Assembly: GCF_016863475.1 (NCBI RefSeq)
Contig: NZ_BOOY01000005.1
Span: forward strand, 1-64,000
Direction of reading: 5' to 3'
Source: Spirilliplanes yamanashiensis
Lineage (GTDB): Bacteria; Actinomycetota; Actinomycetes; Mycobacteriales; Micromonosporaceae
Length of the DNA: 64,000 nt
A program made the translations under genes and the position numbers. Below, in pieces: positions 34,777 to 43,608 of this stretch; positions within the stretch are counted from its first letter, which is position 1; each line of letters opens with the position of its first letter. Under the pieces are notes generated by a model that was not told where the DNA came from, did no database searches, and saw only the letters and a list, made by a program, of their open reading frames with translations.

Positions 34777-35331
34777 ATGGGCAAGGTCTACGAACGCATC
34801 GACGGCCGGCTGGCCGGCTTCATCGCCGCCCAGCGCATGTTCTTCGTCGCCACGGCGCCCACCGGGCCCGGCGGCCGGGTCAACGTCTCGCCGAAGGGCA
34901 TGACCGGCACGTTCGCGGTGCTGGGCGAGCACCGGGTGGCCTACCTCGACTGGCACGGCAGCGGCGCGGAGACCATCGCGCACCTGCGCGAGAACGGGCG
35001 GATCACGCTGATGTTCTGCGCGTTCGACGGGCCGCCGAAGATCGTCCGGCTGCACGGGCGCGGCCGGGCGCACGTCGTCGGCGAACCGGGCGCGCAGGCG
35101 CTGCTGGCCCACTTCCCGGACGCCCCCGACCCGCACGCGCTGCGCGCCGTCGTCGAGGTCGACGTCGAGCGGGTCAGCGACTCGTGCGGCTACGCCGTGC
35201 CGCTGATGAGCTACTCCGGCGACCGCGACCTGCTCGTCCGGGCGCACGAGCGGCGCACCGACGCCGACCTCGCCGCCTACCGCCGGACGAAGAATGCCAC
35301 CAGCATCGACGGGCTCCCCGCGCTGGGCTGA
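34777..35331 (+). CDS. Pyridoxamine 5'-phosphate oxidase-fold protein
   Basis: This 184-residue protein has the split-barrel FMN-binding fold: FFVATAPTGPGGRVNVSPKG, LDWHGSGAETIAHLRENGRI, LMFCAFDGPPKIVRLHGRG. The motifs fit the PPOX-class F420/FMN-binding family rather than true PdxH. Members reduce diverse substrates or bind heme. The substrate is unknown. It stands alone between the PuuD-like gene and the signalling fusion gene, with no RBS and a weak -10 close to the ATG. Confidence 0.85.
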   Translation: MGKVYERIDGRLAGFIAAQRMFFVATAPTGPGGRVNVSPKGMTGTFAVLGEHRVAYLDWHGSGAETIAHLRENGRITLMFCAFDGPPKIVRLHGRGRAHVVGEPGAQALLAHFPDAPDPHALRAVVEVDVERVSDSCGYAVPLMSYSGDRDLLVRAHERRTDADLAAYRRTKNATSIDGLPALG

Positions 35332-35393
35332 TCCACGCGGCGGCCGGGTGTTACGGTGCAGACCGGCCGGTTCGAGGGTGCTGGAGGGGCTGT

Positions 35394-38300
35394 ATGGGGG
35401 CTGCGCCGGGCGACGACCTGCCCCCGCGGCTGCGCACCGCCTTCGCGCACGGCGGCGAGATGGGCCGCCGGATGGCCGCCCACGACTGGTCCGCCAGCCC
35501 GCTGGGCCCGCCGTCGGCCTGGCCGCACGAACTGGCCGGCGCCGTCGCCACGATGCTCGCGTCGCGCGCGCAGGTCGTGCTGTTCTGGGGTCCCGAGTAC
35601 GCGGCGCTCTACAACGACGCCTACATCCCCACGATGGGCGTCAAGCACCCCGACTTCCTCGGCTGCCCCGGCGCCGACATGTGGACCGAGGCGTGGGGCG
35701 TCATCCAGCCCCTGTTCGACGGCGTGGTGCGCCACAACGAGGCGTTCTGGGCGGCGAACTACCCGTTCATGCTGGAGCGGCACGGGTTCCTGGAGGAGAC
35801 GTACTTCGACGTCTCGTACGACCCGGTGCGGATGGGCGACGGCAGCGTCGGCGGGATCTTCTGCATCGTCAGCGACACCACCCACCGGGTGCTCGGCGAG
35901 CGCCGCGTCGCCACGCTCAGCGCCCTCGGCTCCCGCCTGGCCGAGTCCGGCGACCAGGACGAGCTGGCCCGCCGGATCACCGAGGTGTTCGCCGCCAACC
36001 CGGCCGACGTGCCGTTCTGCGCGCTGTACCTGGACGACGGCGACCGCGGACCGGTGCGCCGCGTCGACGCCCCGCGCGCCGACGACCCCGCCCTGGCCGC
36101 CGTCGAGGAGGTGGTGCGCACCGGCGCGTCCGGCCGGGCGCCCGCCGCACTGTTCGCCTCGCCGCCGCCCGCCACGTCCGCCGACGAGGCCCTCGTGCTG
36201 CCCGTCGGCGGCGGCACCGGCACCGTCGGCGCCGTGGTCGTCGGGGTCAGCCGGCTGCTCGCCCAGGACCAGGCCTACCGCGACTTCGTCGACCTCGCCG
36301 GCGCGCAGATCAGCCGGGCGGTGACGAACCTGCGGGCGTACCGGCACGAGCGGGAGCGGGCCGCCGCGCTCATCGCGCTGAACCAGGCGAAGACCAACTT
36401 CTTCTCCAACGTCAGCCACGAGTTCCGCACCCCGCTCACGCTCATCCTGGGCCCGGTCGAGGACGCGCTCGCCGACGCCGGCCTCGCCGAGCCGCAGCGC
36501 GAGCGGCTCGCCACCGTGCACCGCAACGGGCTGCGCCTGCTCAAGCTCGTCAACACCGTGCTCGACTTCTCCCGCGTCGAGTCGGGCCGGCTGCACGCCG
36601 AGTTCCGCGCCACCGACCTGGCCGACTACACCGCGCGGCTGGCCAGCACGTTCCGCTCCGCCGCCGAGCGGGTCGGGCTGCGGCTCACCGTCGACTGCCC
36701 GCCGCTGCCGGCGCCCGTGCACGTCGACCGCGAGATGTGGGAGAAGATCGTCCTCAACCTGCTGTCGAACGCGGTGAAGCACACCCTCGCCGGCGGCATC
36801 GAGGTGCGGGTGCGCGCGGGGGACGGCGCGGCCGTGGTCACCGTGCGCGACACGGGCGTCGGCATCCCCGCCGACGAGCTGCCGCGGCTGTTCGACCGCT
36901 TCCACCGGGTGCAGGGTGCCTGGTCGCGCAGTCACGAGGGCACCGGCATCGGGCTGGCGCTGGTCAAGGAGCTGACCGAGCTGCACGGCGGCACGGTCGG
37001 CGTCGAGAGCGAACCCGACCGCGGCAGCACGTTCACCGTCACCGTCCCGTTCGGCCACGTCCACCTGCCGCCCGAGTCGGTGGTGGACGGCGGCTCCCCG
37101 ATCGTCGAGGACGTCGAGCCCGGCCTGCACGCCGGCGAGGCGCACTGGTGGGGCGACGCGGGCGCCGGCAGCGTGCAGGTCGAGGAGGCCCGCCCGGGCG
37201 ACCTGACGCCCACCGCCGCCGAGCGGTCCACCGTGCCGCGCCGCGGCCGCATCCTCGTCGCCGACGACAACGCCGACCTGCGCGACCACGTCACCCGGCT
37301 GCTCTCGCCGTTCTGGGACGTGACCGCCGTGGCCGACGGCCAGCAGGCCGTCGCCGCCGCGCTGCGCCAGCGCTACGACCTCGTGCTCACCGACGTGATG
37401 ATGCCGCGGCTCGACGGCTTCGGGGTGGTGCGCGCGCTGCGCGCCGACGAGCGCACCCGCGAGCTGCCCATCGTCATGCTGTCCGCCCGGGCCGGCGAGG
37501 AGGCCTCCGTCGAGGGGCTGGCGGCCGGCGCCGACGACTACCTGGTCAAGCCGTTCTCCGCCCGGGACCTGCTGGCCCGCGTCCGGTCCAGTCTGGAGCT
37601 GGGCCAGCTGCGCGGCCAGACGGTGCGCCGCCTGCGCGGCCTCGTCGACGCCGCCGCCGCCGTCAACACCGTGCGCACCATCCCCGAGGTGGTCGCCGTC
37701 GCCGCCGAGCACATCCAGGCCATGACGGGCGCCGGCCGGGTCGTCGTCACCGCCCCCGGCGGCCGCGCCGAGCGCGACGGCGGCGCCCCGCCCCGCGCCG
37801 AGCCCGTCGCCGTGCTGCCGCTGCCCGACACCTCCGGCGGCCCGCTCGGCGAGCTGCGCGTCTGGTCCGGCGCCGAGGGCGAGCCCGACCGCACCCTGCT
37901 CGCTCAGCTCGCCCGCCTCGTCGGCCTGCGCCTGGAGAACGCCCGGTTGTACGAGACCGAGCACCGGGTCGCCACCACGCTGCAGCACAGCCTGCTGCCG
38001 GCCGCCCTGCCGCGGCTGCCGGGCGCCGTGGTGGCCGGGCGCTACGTGCCCGGCAGCAACGAGGCCGAGGTCGGCGGCGACTGGTACGACGCCGTCGTCA
38101 CGCCCGCCGACGAGCTGCTGCTGGTCATCGGCGACGTGGTCGGCAAGGGCGTGCACGCCGCCGCCGGGATGGGCCAGCTGCGCAACGCGCTGCGGGCGTA
38201 CCTGCTGGAGGGCTTCGACCCGGGCGCCGCCCTGACCCGCCTCAACCGCCTCGTCGACAACCTGGGCCGGCGCCAGTTCGCCACCGTCGTCTGCGTCGCC

Positions 38301-39050
38301 TTCGACCCGCGCACGTCGCGGCTGCGGTTCGCCGCCGCCGGGCACCCGTCGCCCGTGCTGGCCGTCCCGGGGGAGGACGGCCGGTTCCTCTACGAGCAGG
38401 CGCTCGGCCCGCCCATCGGCGCGCTCGCCGACGCGACGTACGCGACCGGCGAGACCGTCCTCGAACCCGGCAGCCGGCTGCTGCTCTACACCGACGGCCT
38501 GGTCGAGGACCGGCACCGCGACATCGACACCGGCCTCGCCGAGCTGGGCGTCGCCGCCGCCAAGCCCACCGACCACGTCGAGGACCTGCTGGACGAGCTG
38601 CTCGCGGCGACCACCGGCCGGGACCGCCGCGACGACATCGCGCTGCTCGCCCTGGAGGCCACCGAGCCGAGCCAGTTCAGCCTGCGCCTGCCCGCCGACC
38701 CGGCCCGGCTCATCGTGCTGCGCCGCCGCCTGGAGGCGTTCCTCGGCGCGCACGGGGTGCCCGACGACGACGCGTTCGACCTGGTCGTGGCGATCTCCGA
38801 GGCGGCCGCCAACGCCATCGAGCACCCGGTCGACCCGGCCGAGGACACCATCACCGTCGAGGTGGGCATCGAGGGCGGCGCCGGCGGGGTCGTGTCGGCC
38901 AGCGTGCGCGACAGCGGCCGGTGGCGGGCGGAGCCGGCGACCGGGTTCCGCGGGCGCGGCCTGGCGCTGATCGGGGCGCTGGCGGACCTGACCGTGGAGC
39001 GCGGCGAGACCGGGACGGTCGTCACCCTGCGGCGCCCGCTCGGGGCCTGA
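35394..39050 (+). CDS. Hybrid histidine kinase - receiver - SpoIIE phosphatase - RsbW-like ATPase fusion
   Basis: This 1218-residue soluble protein carries a whole signalling chain. It starts with a PAS-like sensor (about 25-185; LGPPSAWPHEL, VVLFWGPEYAALYNDAYIP) and a GAF-like region (about 195-310). The HisKA domain has the phosphorylated His342 (NVSHEFRTPL), followed by a HATPase domain (N-box Asn455; GTGIGLALVKEL). The receiver domain (619-735) has Asp667 and Lys719. A second GAF-like stretch is followed by a PP2C/SpoIIE phosphatase (Asp896 in GGDWYDA, Asp914 in GDVVGKG). A C-terminal RsbW-like ATPase has Asn1140 (SEAAANAIEHP). The ATG has GGAGGGG upstream. A STAS gene converges on it. 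Confidence 0.9.
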   Translation: MGAAPGDDLPPRLRTAFAHGGEMGRRMAAHDWSASPLGPPSAWPHELAGAVATMLASRAQVVLFWGPEYAALYNDAYIPTMGVKHPDFLGCPGADMWTEAWGVIQPLFDGVVRHNEAFWAANYPFMLERHGFLEETYFDVSYDPVRMGDGSVGGIFCIVSDTTHRVLGERRVATLSALGSRLAESGDQDELARRITEVFAANPADVPFCALYLDDGDRGPVRRVDAPRADDPALAAVEEVVRTGASGRAPAALFASPPPATSADEALVLPVGGGTGTVGAVVVGVSRLLAQDQAYRDFVDLAGAQISRAVTNLRAYRHERERAAALIALNQAKTNFFSNVSHEFRTPLTLILGPVEDALADAGLAEPQRERLATVHRNGLRLLKLVNTVLDFSRVESGRLHAEFRATDLADYTARLASTFRSAAERVGLRLTVDCPPLPAPVHVDREMWEKIVLNLLSNAVKHTLAGGIEVRVRAGDGAAVVTVRDTGVGIPADELPRLFDRFHRVQGAWSRSHEGTGIGLALVKELTELHGGTVGVESEPDRGSTFTVTVPFGHVHLPPESVVDGGSPIVEDVEPGLHAGEAHWWGDAGAGSVQVEEARPGDLTPTAAERSTVPRRGRILVADDNADLRDHVTRLLSPFWDVTAVADGQQAVAAALRQRYDLVLTDVMMPRLDGFGVVRALRADERTRELPIVMLSARAGEEASVEGLAAGADDYLVKPFSARDLLARVRSSLELGQLRGQTVRRLRGLVDAAAAVNTVRTIPEVVAVAAEHIQAMTGAGRVVVTAPGGRAERDGGAPPRAEPVAVLPLPDTSGGPLGELRVWSGAEGEPDRTLLAQLARLVGLRLENARLYETEHRVATTLQHSLLPAALPRLPGAVVAGRYVPGSNEAEVGGDWYDAVVTPADELLLVIGDVVGKGVHAAAGMGQLRNALRAYLLEGFDPGAALTRLNRLVDNLGRRQFATVVCVAFDPRTSRLRFAAAGHPSPVLAVPGEDGRFLYEQALGPPIGALADATYATGETVLEPGSRLLLYTDGLVEDRHRDIDTGLAELGVAAAKPTDHVEDLLDELLAATTGRDRRDDIALLALEATEPSQFSLRLPADPARLIVLRRRLEAFLGAHGVPDDDAFDLVVAISEAAANAIEHPVDPAEDTITVEVGIEGGAGGVVSASVRDSGRWRAEPATGFRGRGLALIGALADLTVERGETGTVVTLRRPLGA

Positions 39051-39053
39051 CGG

Positions 39054-39380
39054 TCAGTCGGTGACGAGCCAGGGCTGACCGCCCAGGCCGGAGATGTCGA
39101 GCACCCGGCGCACGGACCGCGACGGGGTCACGTCGAGCGCGCTGCCGTACCGGTCGGCGAGCCGGACCAGGGCGTGGATGGCCGCCGAGTCGAAGAACGT
39201 GACCGCGCGCAGGTCGACCGACGCGCGGGCCGCGCCGTCGGGCGTGGCGGCGCGGTACATGTCGGCCGCCGACGACATGTCGACCTCGCCGGTGACCACG
39301 ACGGTGACGTGCCCGCCGTCGAGGTCGGCGGACACGGCGAAGACCGGCTCGTCGGAGCCCTCTTGATCCACGCCAGACAC
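39054..39380 (-). CDS. STAS-domain anti-sigma-factor antagonist (RsbV/SpoIIAA-like)
   Basis: The product (108 residues from the GTG at 39380) is a STAS domain: VTVVVTGEVDMSSAADMYR, then VDLRAVTFFDSAAIHAL, where the serine in FFDSAAI is the usual phosphorylation site. Such proteins bind an RsbW-type kinase when dephosphorylated. The adjacent fusion protein has both the matching phosphatase (SpoIIE) and a kinase-like ATPase, so the two are probably partners. The start is uncertain; a GTG at 39371 and a TTG at 39410 are alternatives. Three bases separate its stop from that of the fusion gene. Confidence 0.85.
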   Translation of the reverse strand: MSGVDQEGSDEPVFAVSADLDGGHVTVVVTGEVDMSSAADMYRAATPDGAARASVDLRAVTFFDSAAIHALVRLADRYGSALDVTPSRSVRRVLDISGLGGQPWLVTD

Positions 39381-39389
39381 GATGACACA

Positions 39390-39414
39390 GCGGTTGTCCC
39401 CCGGCAACAACCGC
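39390..39414. promoter_or_regulatory. Inverted repeat upstream of the STAS gene
   Basis: GCGGTTGT (39390-39397) and ACAACCGC (39407-39414) are perfect reverse complements with a nine-base spacer. The position, just before the STAS start, fits an operator or an RNA hairpin. Confidence 0.5.
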
Positions 39415-39489
39415 GAGGTTGTGCCCGAACGTCCCGATTACGTCGGACGTTTCGGCTCCCGCGGGACGGGGCGGCCGGACGGGCGGCGA

Positions 39490-39495
39490 TAGGCT
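39490..39495 (+). promoter_or_regulatory. -10 element of a likely leaderless promoter for map
   Basis: TAGGCT is followed by seven bases and the ATG at 39503; no ribosome-binding site is seen. Confidence 0.6.
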
Positions 39496-39502
39496 GGCCC
39501 GC

Positions 39503-40360
39503 ATGACCGTTCGCGCGCCGCTCCGCCCGGGCAAGCTCTCCCCGTGGCGGGCCGTCCCGCCGCAGATCGCCCGTCCGGAGTACGTGGGCAAGAAGCAGCC
39601 GAAGGTGTGGCGGGGCTCGCACGTGCAGACCCCCGAGACGATCGAGAGGATGCGCGTCGCCGGGCGGCTGGCGGCCCAGGCCACCCAGCTCGCCGGCGAG
39701 CACTGCAAGCCGGGCGTCACCACCGACGAGATCGACCGGGTCGTGCACGAGTTCCTGTGCGACCACGGCGCCTACCCGTCGACGCTGGGCTACAAGGGCT
39801 TCCCGAAGTCGTGCTGCACCTCGCTCAACGAGGTCATCTGCCACGGCATCCCGGACACCACCGTGCTCGAGGACGGCGACATCATCAACGTCGACGTCAC
39901 CGCGTACATCGGCGGCGTGCACGGCGACACCGACGCCACGTTCTGCGTCGGCGAGGTGTCCGAGGAGGCGCGGCTGCTCGTCGAGCGCACCCACGAGGCG
40001 ATGATGCGCGGCATCAAGGCGGTGGCGCCCGGCCGCCAGATCAACGCGATCGGGCGGGTCATCGAGGCGTACGCGCGCCGGTTCGGCTACGGCGTCGTGC
40101 GCGACTTCACCGGCCACGGCATCGGCGAGACGTTCCACAGCGGCCTCTACGTGCCGCACTACGACAATCCCCGGCTGGACGTCGTCATGGAGCCCGGCAT
40201 GACGTTCACGGTGGAGCCGATGATCACCCTCGGCACCCACGACTACGACCTGTGGTCCGACGGCTGGACGGTCGTCACCAAGGACCGCCGGTGGACGGCG
40301 CAGTTCGAGCACACCCTCGTGGTCACCGACGACGGGTTCGAGATCCTCACGCTGCCGTGA
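39503..40360 (+). CDS. map: Methionine aminopeptidase type I, long form (MapB-like)
   Basis: This 285-residue enzyme removes the initiator methionine. The dinuclear metal ligands are visible in [17 protein letters not shown] (two aspartates), GHGIGETFH (histidine), TVEPM and QFEHT (two glutamates). A 40-residue proline-rich N-terminal extension ([20 protein letters not shown]) matches the long actinobacterial form. MapB of M. tuberculosis (Rv2861c) is also 285 residues and lies next to glnA4, as in this window. Its stop overlaps the VIT-family start (GTGA). Confidence 0.96.
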   Translation: MTVRAPLRPGKLSPWRAVPPQIARPEYVGKKQPKVWRGSHVQTPETIERMRVAGRLAAQATQLAGEHCKPGVTTDEIDRVVHEFLCDHGAYPSTLGYKGFPKSCCTSLNEVICHGIPDTTVLEDGDIINVDVTAYIGGVHGDTDATFCVGEVSEEARLLVERTHEAMMRGIKAVAPGRQINAIGRVIEAYARRFGYGVVRDFTGHGIGETFHSGLYVPHYDNPRLDVVMEPGMTFTVEPMITLGTHDYDLWSDGWTVVTKDRRWTAQFEHTLVVTDDGFEILTLP

Positions 40361-41058
40361 CGGCCGACCGCGCGGAGCACCACCACGCCGACGTCTCGGG
40401 CGGCTGGCTGCGGGCGGCCACGTTCGGCGCCATGGACGGCCTGGTCACCAACATCGCCCTCATCGCGGGCGTCGGCGGGGCCGGCACCGCCGCCCACACC
40501 ATCGTGCTGACGGGCGTGGCGGGCCTGGTGGCGGGCGCGGTGTCGATGGGCATCGGCGAGTACACGAGCGTGCAGACGCAGAACGAGCAGATCGCCGCCG
40601 AGCTGCGCAAGGAGCTGGGGGAGCTGCGCGCGCACCCGGACGCGGAGGCCGACGAGCTGGTGGCCGCGTGGACCGGCCGCGGCCTGCCCGAGTCGCTGGC
40701 CCGCCAGGTCGCCGACGTGCTCAAGCGCAACCCGGAGCAGGCCCTGCGGGTGCACGCCCAGGAGGAGCTCGGGGTGGTGCCGGACGAGCACCCGAGCCCG
40801 TGGACGGCGGCGCTGTCGTCGTTCGTCTGCTTCGCGCTCGGCGCCGTCGTGCCGCTGCTGCCGTACCTGCTGGGCCGGCCGGACCTGTGGCTGGCGCTGG
40901 CCGCCGGCGGCGTGGGCCTGTTCGGGGCGGGCGTGCTGGTGGCGCGCTTCACCGGCCGCCCGTGGTGGCGCAGCGGCCTGCGCCAGCTGCTGCTGGGCGC
41001 GGCGGCGGCCGGCATCACCTACCTGGTCGGCGCGGCGATCGGCGTGACCGCCGCCTAG
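40357..41058 (+). CDS. VIT1/CCC1 family iron or manganese transporter
   Basis: The 233-residue protein has the family N-terminal helix [19 protein letters not shown] and the second helix with [21 protein letters not shown] cytoplasmic acidic/charged three-helix bundle follows ([20 protein letters not shown]), where metal-binding glutamates sit in VIT1. Three C-terminal helices complete it. It probably exports or stores Fe2+/Mn2+ across the membrane. The GTG start overlaps the map stop by four bases, so the two are coupled. The 3' end overlaps the convergent nucleotidyltransferase gene by four bases. Confidence 0.9.
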   Translation: MTADRAEHHHADVSGGWLRAATFGAMDGLVTNIALIAGVGGAGTAAHTIVLTGVAGLVAGAVSMGIGEYTSVQTQNEQIAAELRKELGELRAHPDAEADELVAAWTGRGLPESLARQVADVLKRNPEQALRVHAQEELGVVPDEHPSPWTAALSSFVCFALGAVVPLLPYLLGRPDLWLALAAGGVGLFGAGVLVARFTGRPWWRSGLRQLLLGAAAAGITYLVGAAIGVTAA

Positions 41059-41771
41059 TCCCAGAGCGAATTGAGCGGGCCGTCGACCGGGCGGCCGCGG
41101 GCGGCCAGCTCCTCCGCCTGCTGCTTGAGCACCGAGCCCAGCTCGGCCATGTCGACACCGGCGGTGCCGGCGCGCTTGACGGCGTCGGCGGCGTTGCGGA
41201 AGTAGGTGCGGCTGAGCAGCCCCACGACGACGGCGGCGTGCAGCCGGGCCTGGCCGAGCAGCAGCAGGGCGGCGTCGGTGTCGTACCAGGACGCGAGCCG
41301 CACCGCCCGCTCGTGCGCCGCCGCGGCCCGGCACCACGCCTCGCGCGCCAGCGTGGTGAACTCGGCCGGGCGGGCCTCGGCGAGCCGCCCCAGGTGGGTG
41401 TCGCGCAGCGCCTTCAGCCACTCCTGCGGGTCGTGCAGGCCCCGGGTGGTGACGAAGCTGTCGGCCTGCAGCGGCCACGCCGACGTCAGCGTGCGGGCCT
41501 GCCGCAGGTGGTCGTCGGCGCTGACCACGGTCAGGTCGACCATGGTGCCGTCGACGCGGCGCTGCACGGGCCGCGGCCCGGCGCCCCGGCGGTAGGTGAC
41601 CACGAGCAGGTTGACGTCGCTGGCGTCGGCGTCGTCGCCGTGGGCCATCGAGCCGTGCAGCCCGATGGCGATGAGGTCGGCGGAGTGCCGGTGGCGGAGC
41701 ACGTCGGCCACGCGCCGTGCCAGCCACCAGCGGGGATTGTCGGGTTCGTGTTCGTCGTCGTGCTGCGGCAC
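41055..41771 (-). CDS. Nucleotidyltransferase-fold protein with unusual catalytic motif
   Basis: This 238-residue protein starts with a pol-beta-like nucleotidyltransferase motif: [22 protein letters not shown]. The second acidic residue of the usual DxD is replaced by asparagine (SDVN); a third acidic position may lie in MVDLTVV. The C-terminal half is helical ([20 protein letters not shown]), as in HEPN/KNTase-type partners. It recalls MNT/HEPN modules or aminoglycoside nucleotidyltransferase-like proteins, but no antitoxin partner is present. GTG start after a possible -10 (CAGAAT). The function is unknown. Confidence 0.75.
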   Translation of the reverse strand: MPQHDDEHEPDNPRWWLARRVADVLRHRHSADLIAIGLHGSMAHGDDADASDVNLLVVTYRRGAGPRPVQRRVDGTMVDLTVVSADDHLRQARTLTSAWPLQADSFVTTRGLHDPQEWLKALRDTHLGRLAEARPAEFTTLAREAWCRAAAAHERAVRLASWYDTDAALLLLGQARLHAAVVVGLLSRTYFRNAADAVKRAGTAGVDMAELGSVLKQQAEELAARGRPVDGPLNSLWD

Positions 41772-41777
41772 GGCGTC

Positions 41778-41783
41778 ATTCTG
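41778..41783 (-). promoter_or_regulatory. Possible -10 element, leaderless, nucleotidyltransferase gene
   Basis: On the minus strand CAGAAT is followed by six bases and the GTG at 41771. Confidence 0.35.
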
Positions 41784-41856
41784 CGGCCCCGGCGGGCTCC
41801 GCGTCAGGCCCCCGCAGGCGGCGATTGCGCCACGGTTTCGGCGCGGGGTGCGGCGG

Positions 41857-42279
41857 TCAGCCCAGGCGGCCGGGGAACGGCACGGTCAGCGGGGTCACCC
41901 CGGCCAGCCGGCGCCAGCGGGTGGCGCGCACCGCCGCGTCGGTCAGCGCCGCCAGGGCGGTGCCGCGGTCGCCGCCCTCGGTGTCGCGCAGCGCGGCCCG
42001 CCAGGTCGCGGCGACGCCGTCCTCGATCTCGCCGGCCAGCTTCAGCGCGGCCGCCCGGTCGGTCACCGGGTACGGCAGCACGTACGCGGGCGGCGCGGCC
42101 GACGGGGTGACGCGCAGCTGCTCCAGCCGCAGCACGAGCGTGTCGCGCCGGGCCCGGTGGGCGGCCTCGGCGGCCCGGGCCTCGGCGCGCTCGGCCCCGG
42201 TGAGGCGCACCCCGATGGGGGCGTACGCGTAGATGGCGGCCTGCTCGGCGGCGAGCCCGGCGACCAGGGCCTGGCTCAT
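41857..42279 (-). CDS. Ferritin-like domain protein (DUF4439-type)
   Basis: The 140-residue all-helical protein starts with [19 protein letters not shown] and contains [13 protein letters not shown], giving Glu...Glu and His residues placed as in ferritin-like four-helix bundles. The ATG at 42279 overlaps the stop of the upstream lipoprotein gene as ATGA. In many actinobacteria a comparable pair lies divergently next to rimP (Rv2843/Rv2844 region). A metal- or redox-related role is possible but not shown. Confidence 0.75.
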   Translation of the reverse strand: MSQALVAGLAAEQAAIYAYAPIGVRLTGAERAEARAAEAAHRARRDTLVLRLEQLRVTPSAAPPAYVLPYPVTDRAAALKLAGEIEDGVAATWRAALRDTEGGDRGTALAALTDAAVRATRWRRLAGVTPLTVPFPGRLG

Positions 42280-42743
42280 CGCAGCGCCTCCGCGTGGCAG
42301 GCGCGGGCGGCGGCGACGGAGCCGACCAGCGCGGCGCGGTCCGCCGGCGCGGCGCGGCAGGCGGCGGCCGCGTCCTTGTGCGCCTGCCGCTCGGCGGCGC
42401 GCAGCTCGGCGACGGTGGGCGCGCCCACGGCGTCCGGCGCGGCCGACGCGGCGGCGGACGCGGACGGGGCGGGGGCGGGCGGGTCGAGGATCCGGTCCAG
42501 CTCGGCGGCGTGCGCGCGGTGCGCGGCGGCGATCGGGGCCAGCCGGGCCTGCAGGGCGGGCTGGGCGGCCACGGCGCGGTCGTACGTGCCGGCGAGGGCG
42601 AGGGCGGCGTCGCGCAGCGGCAGCAGCGGGTCCGGGGGCGGTGGGGGCGCCGGGTCGTCGTCGAACAGCCCGCACCCGCCGAGCGCGAGTCCGGCGCCCG
42701 CGCCGGCGGCCAGCACCCACCGCCGGGTGACCCGTTCGTCCAC
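42276..42743 (-). CDS. Lipoprotein with helical, alanine-rich domain
   Basis: This 155-residue protein begins [20 protein letters not shown] and then GGCG, a signal peptide with twin arginines and a lipobox (LGGC), so it is probably exported by Tat and lipidated at Cys24. The mature part has a proline-rich linker and then two helical segments rich in alanine and histidine ([35 protein letters not shown]). Helix pattern and length resemble its ferritin-like neighbour. It is divergent from rimP. The GTG start at 42743 lacks a clear ribosome-binding site. Confidence 0.75.
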   Translation of the reverse strand: MDERVTRRWVLAAGAGAGLALGGCGLFDDDPAPPPPPDPLLPLRDAALALAGTYDRAVAAQPALQARLAPIAAAHRAHAAELDRILDPPAPAPSASAAASAAPDAVGAPTVAELRAAERQAHKDAAAACRAAPADRAALVGSVAAARACHAEALR

Positions 42744-42847
42744 GGCGACAAGTCAACACCAGGCCTGCCACCGGGCCGCCGCGGGGTTGACAATGGACCC
42801 GGGGCCGGAATCGGTGCGGCGGCCGGTGGGCCCCGGCGGCGGCGCGT

Positions 42848-42853
42848 TACGCT
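42848..42853 (+). promoter_or_regulatory. Candidate -10 element for the rimP-nusA-infB operon
   Basis: TACGCT lies 107 bases before the rimP ATG. No convincing -35 hexamer precedes it. A TTGACA at 42787-42792 is too far upstream to pair with it. Confidence 0.35.
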
Positions 42854-42960
42854 CTGCACAGCCGCTGGGCGTTTCGGGCCCGGCGGTGTGCTGGCATGGT
42901 CGCCGAGCCCTCGCGGGCCCGGCCGCTCGGTCGGCCGGACGAGGACGGGAGGGTGGCCTG

Positions 42961-43608
42961 ATGACGCAGCGTGGTCGTGCAGGGAAGGCGGCGCCGCGGC
43001 GCCCCGCCGGTCAGCGGCCGAGCGCCCCGCCCCCGCCGCGGGTCGACCCGGAGCGGGTCCGCCGGGTGGTGGAGCCGGTCGTCGAGGCCGCGGGCTACGA
43101 CCTGGAGGAGCTGACCGTCTCCCGGGCCGGGCGCCGGCACGTCGTGCGCGTGCTCGTGGACGCCGACGGCGGCATCGACCTCGACGCGGTCGCGGTGGTG
43201 TCCCGGCAGGTGTCGGCCGCCCTCGACGCGGCCGAGGAGTCCGGCGGCGAGATCCTGGTCGGCGAGTACCAGCTGGAGGTCGGCTCGCCGGGCGTGGACC
43301 GCCCGCTGCGGCTGCCCCGGCAGTGGCGGCGCAACGTGGGCCGCCTGGTCGCCGTGACGGTGGCCGGCAAGGCCCTGACCGCCCGGGTGGTGTCCGCGGA
43401 CGACGACGGCGTGGTGCTCGACGCCGGCGGCACGACGGTCGAGGCGGCGTGGGCCGACCTCGGGCCGGGCCGCGTGCAGATCGAGTTCAACCGCGTCGAC
43501 GAGGCCGACCTCGGCGACGCCGGTGACGACGAGCACGACGACGAAGACGATGACGACATGGATGACGACGTCGACGACGACGAGGATCTGGAGGACGAGG
43601 AGAGGTGA
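42961..43608 (+). CDS. rimP: Ribosome maturation factor RimP
   Basis: The 215-residue protein assists 30S assembly. Family motifs are [40 protein letters not shown] and [11 protein letters not shown]. It has a basic, proline-rich N-terminal extension ([17 protein letters not shown]) and a strikingly acidic C-terminal tail of about 40 residues, mostly Asp and Glu. Both are additions to the usual 150-residue core. GGGAGGG precedes the ATG. Its stop overlaps the nusA GTG by four bases. Confidence 0.95.
   Translation: MTQRGRAGKAAPRRPAGQRPSAPPPPRVDPERVRRVVEPVVEAAGYDLEELTVSRAGRRHVVRVLVDADGGIDLDAVAVVSRQVSAALDAAEESGGEILVGEYQLEVGSPGVDRPLRLPRQWRRNVGRLVAVTVAGKALTARVVSADDDGVVLDAGGTTVEAAWADLGPGRVQIEFNRVDEADLGDAGDDEHDDEDDDDMDDDVDDDEDLEDEER

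Noticed and set aside
35277-38825. A 1182-codon minus-strand frame opposite the signalling fusion gene
   Set aside because: Composition is Gly/Arg/Val/Asp/His-rich as expected for antisense of GC-rich coding DNA; no motif is seen, and the plus-strand domains are unmistakable.
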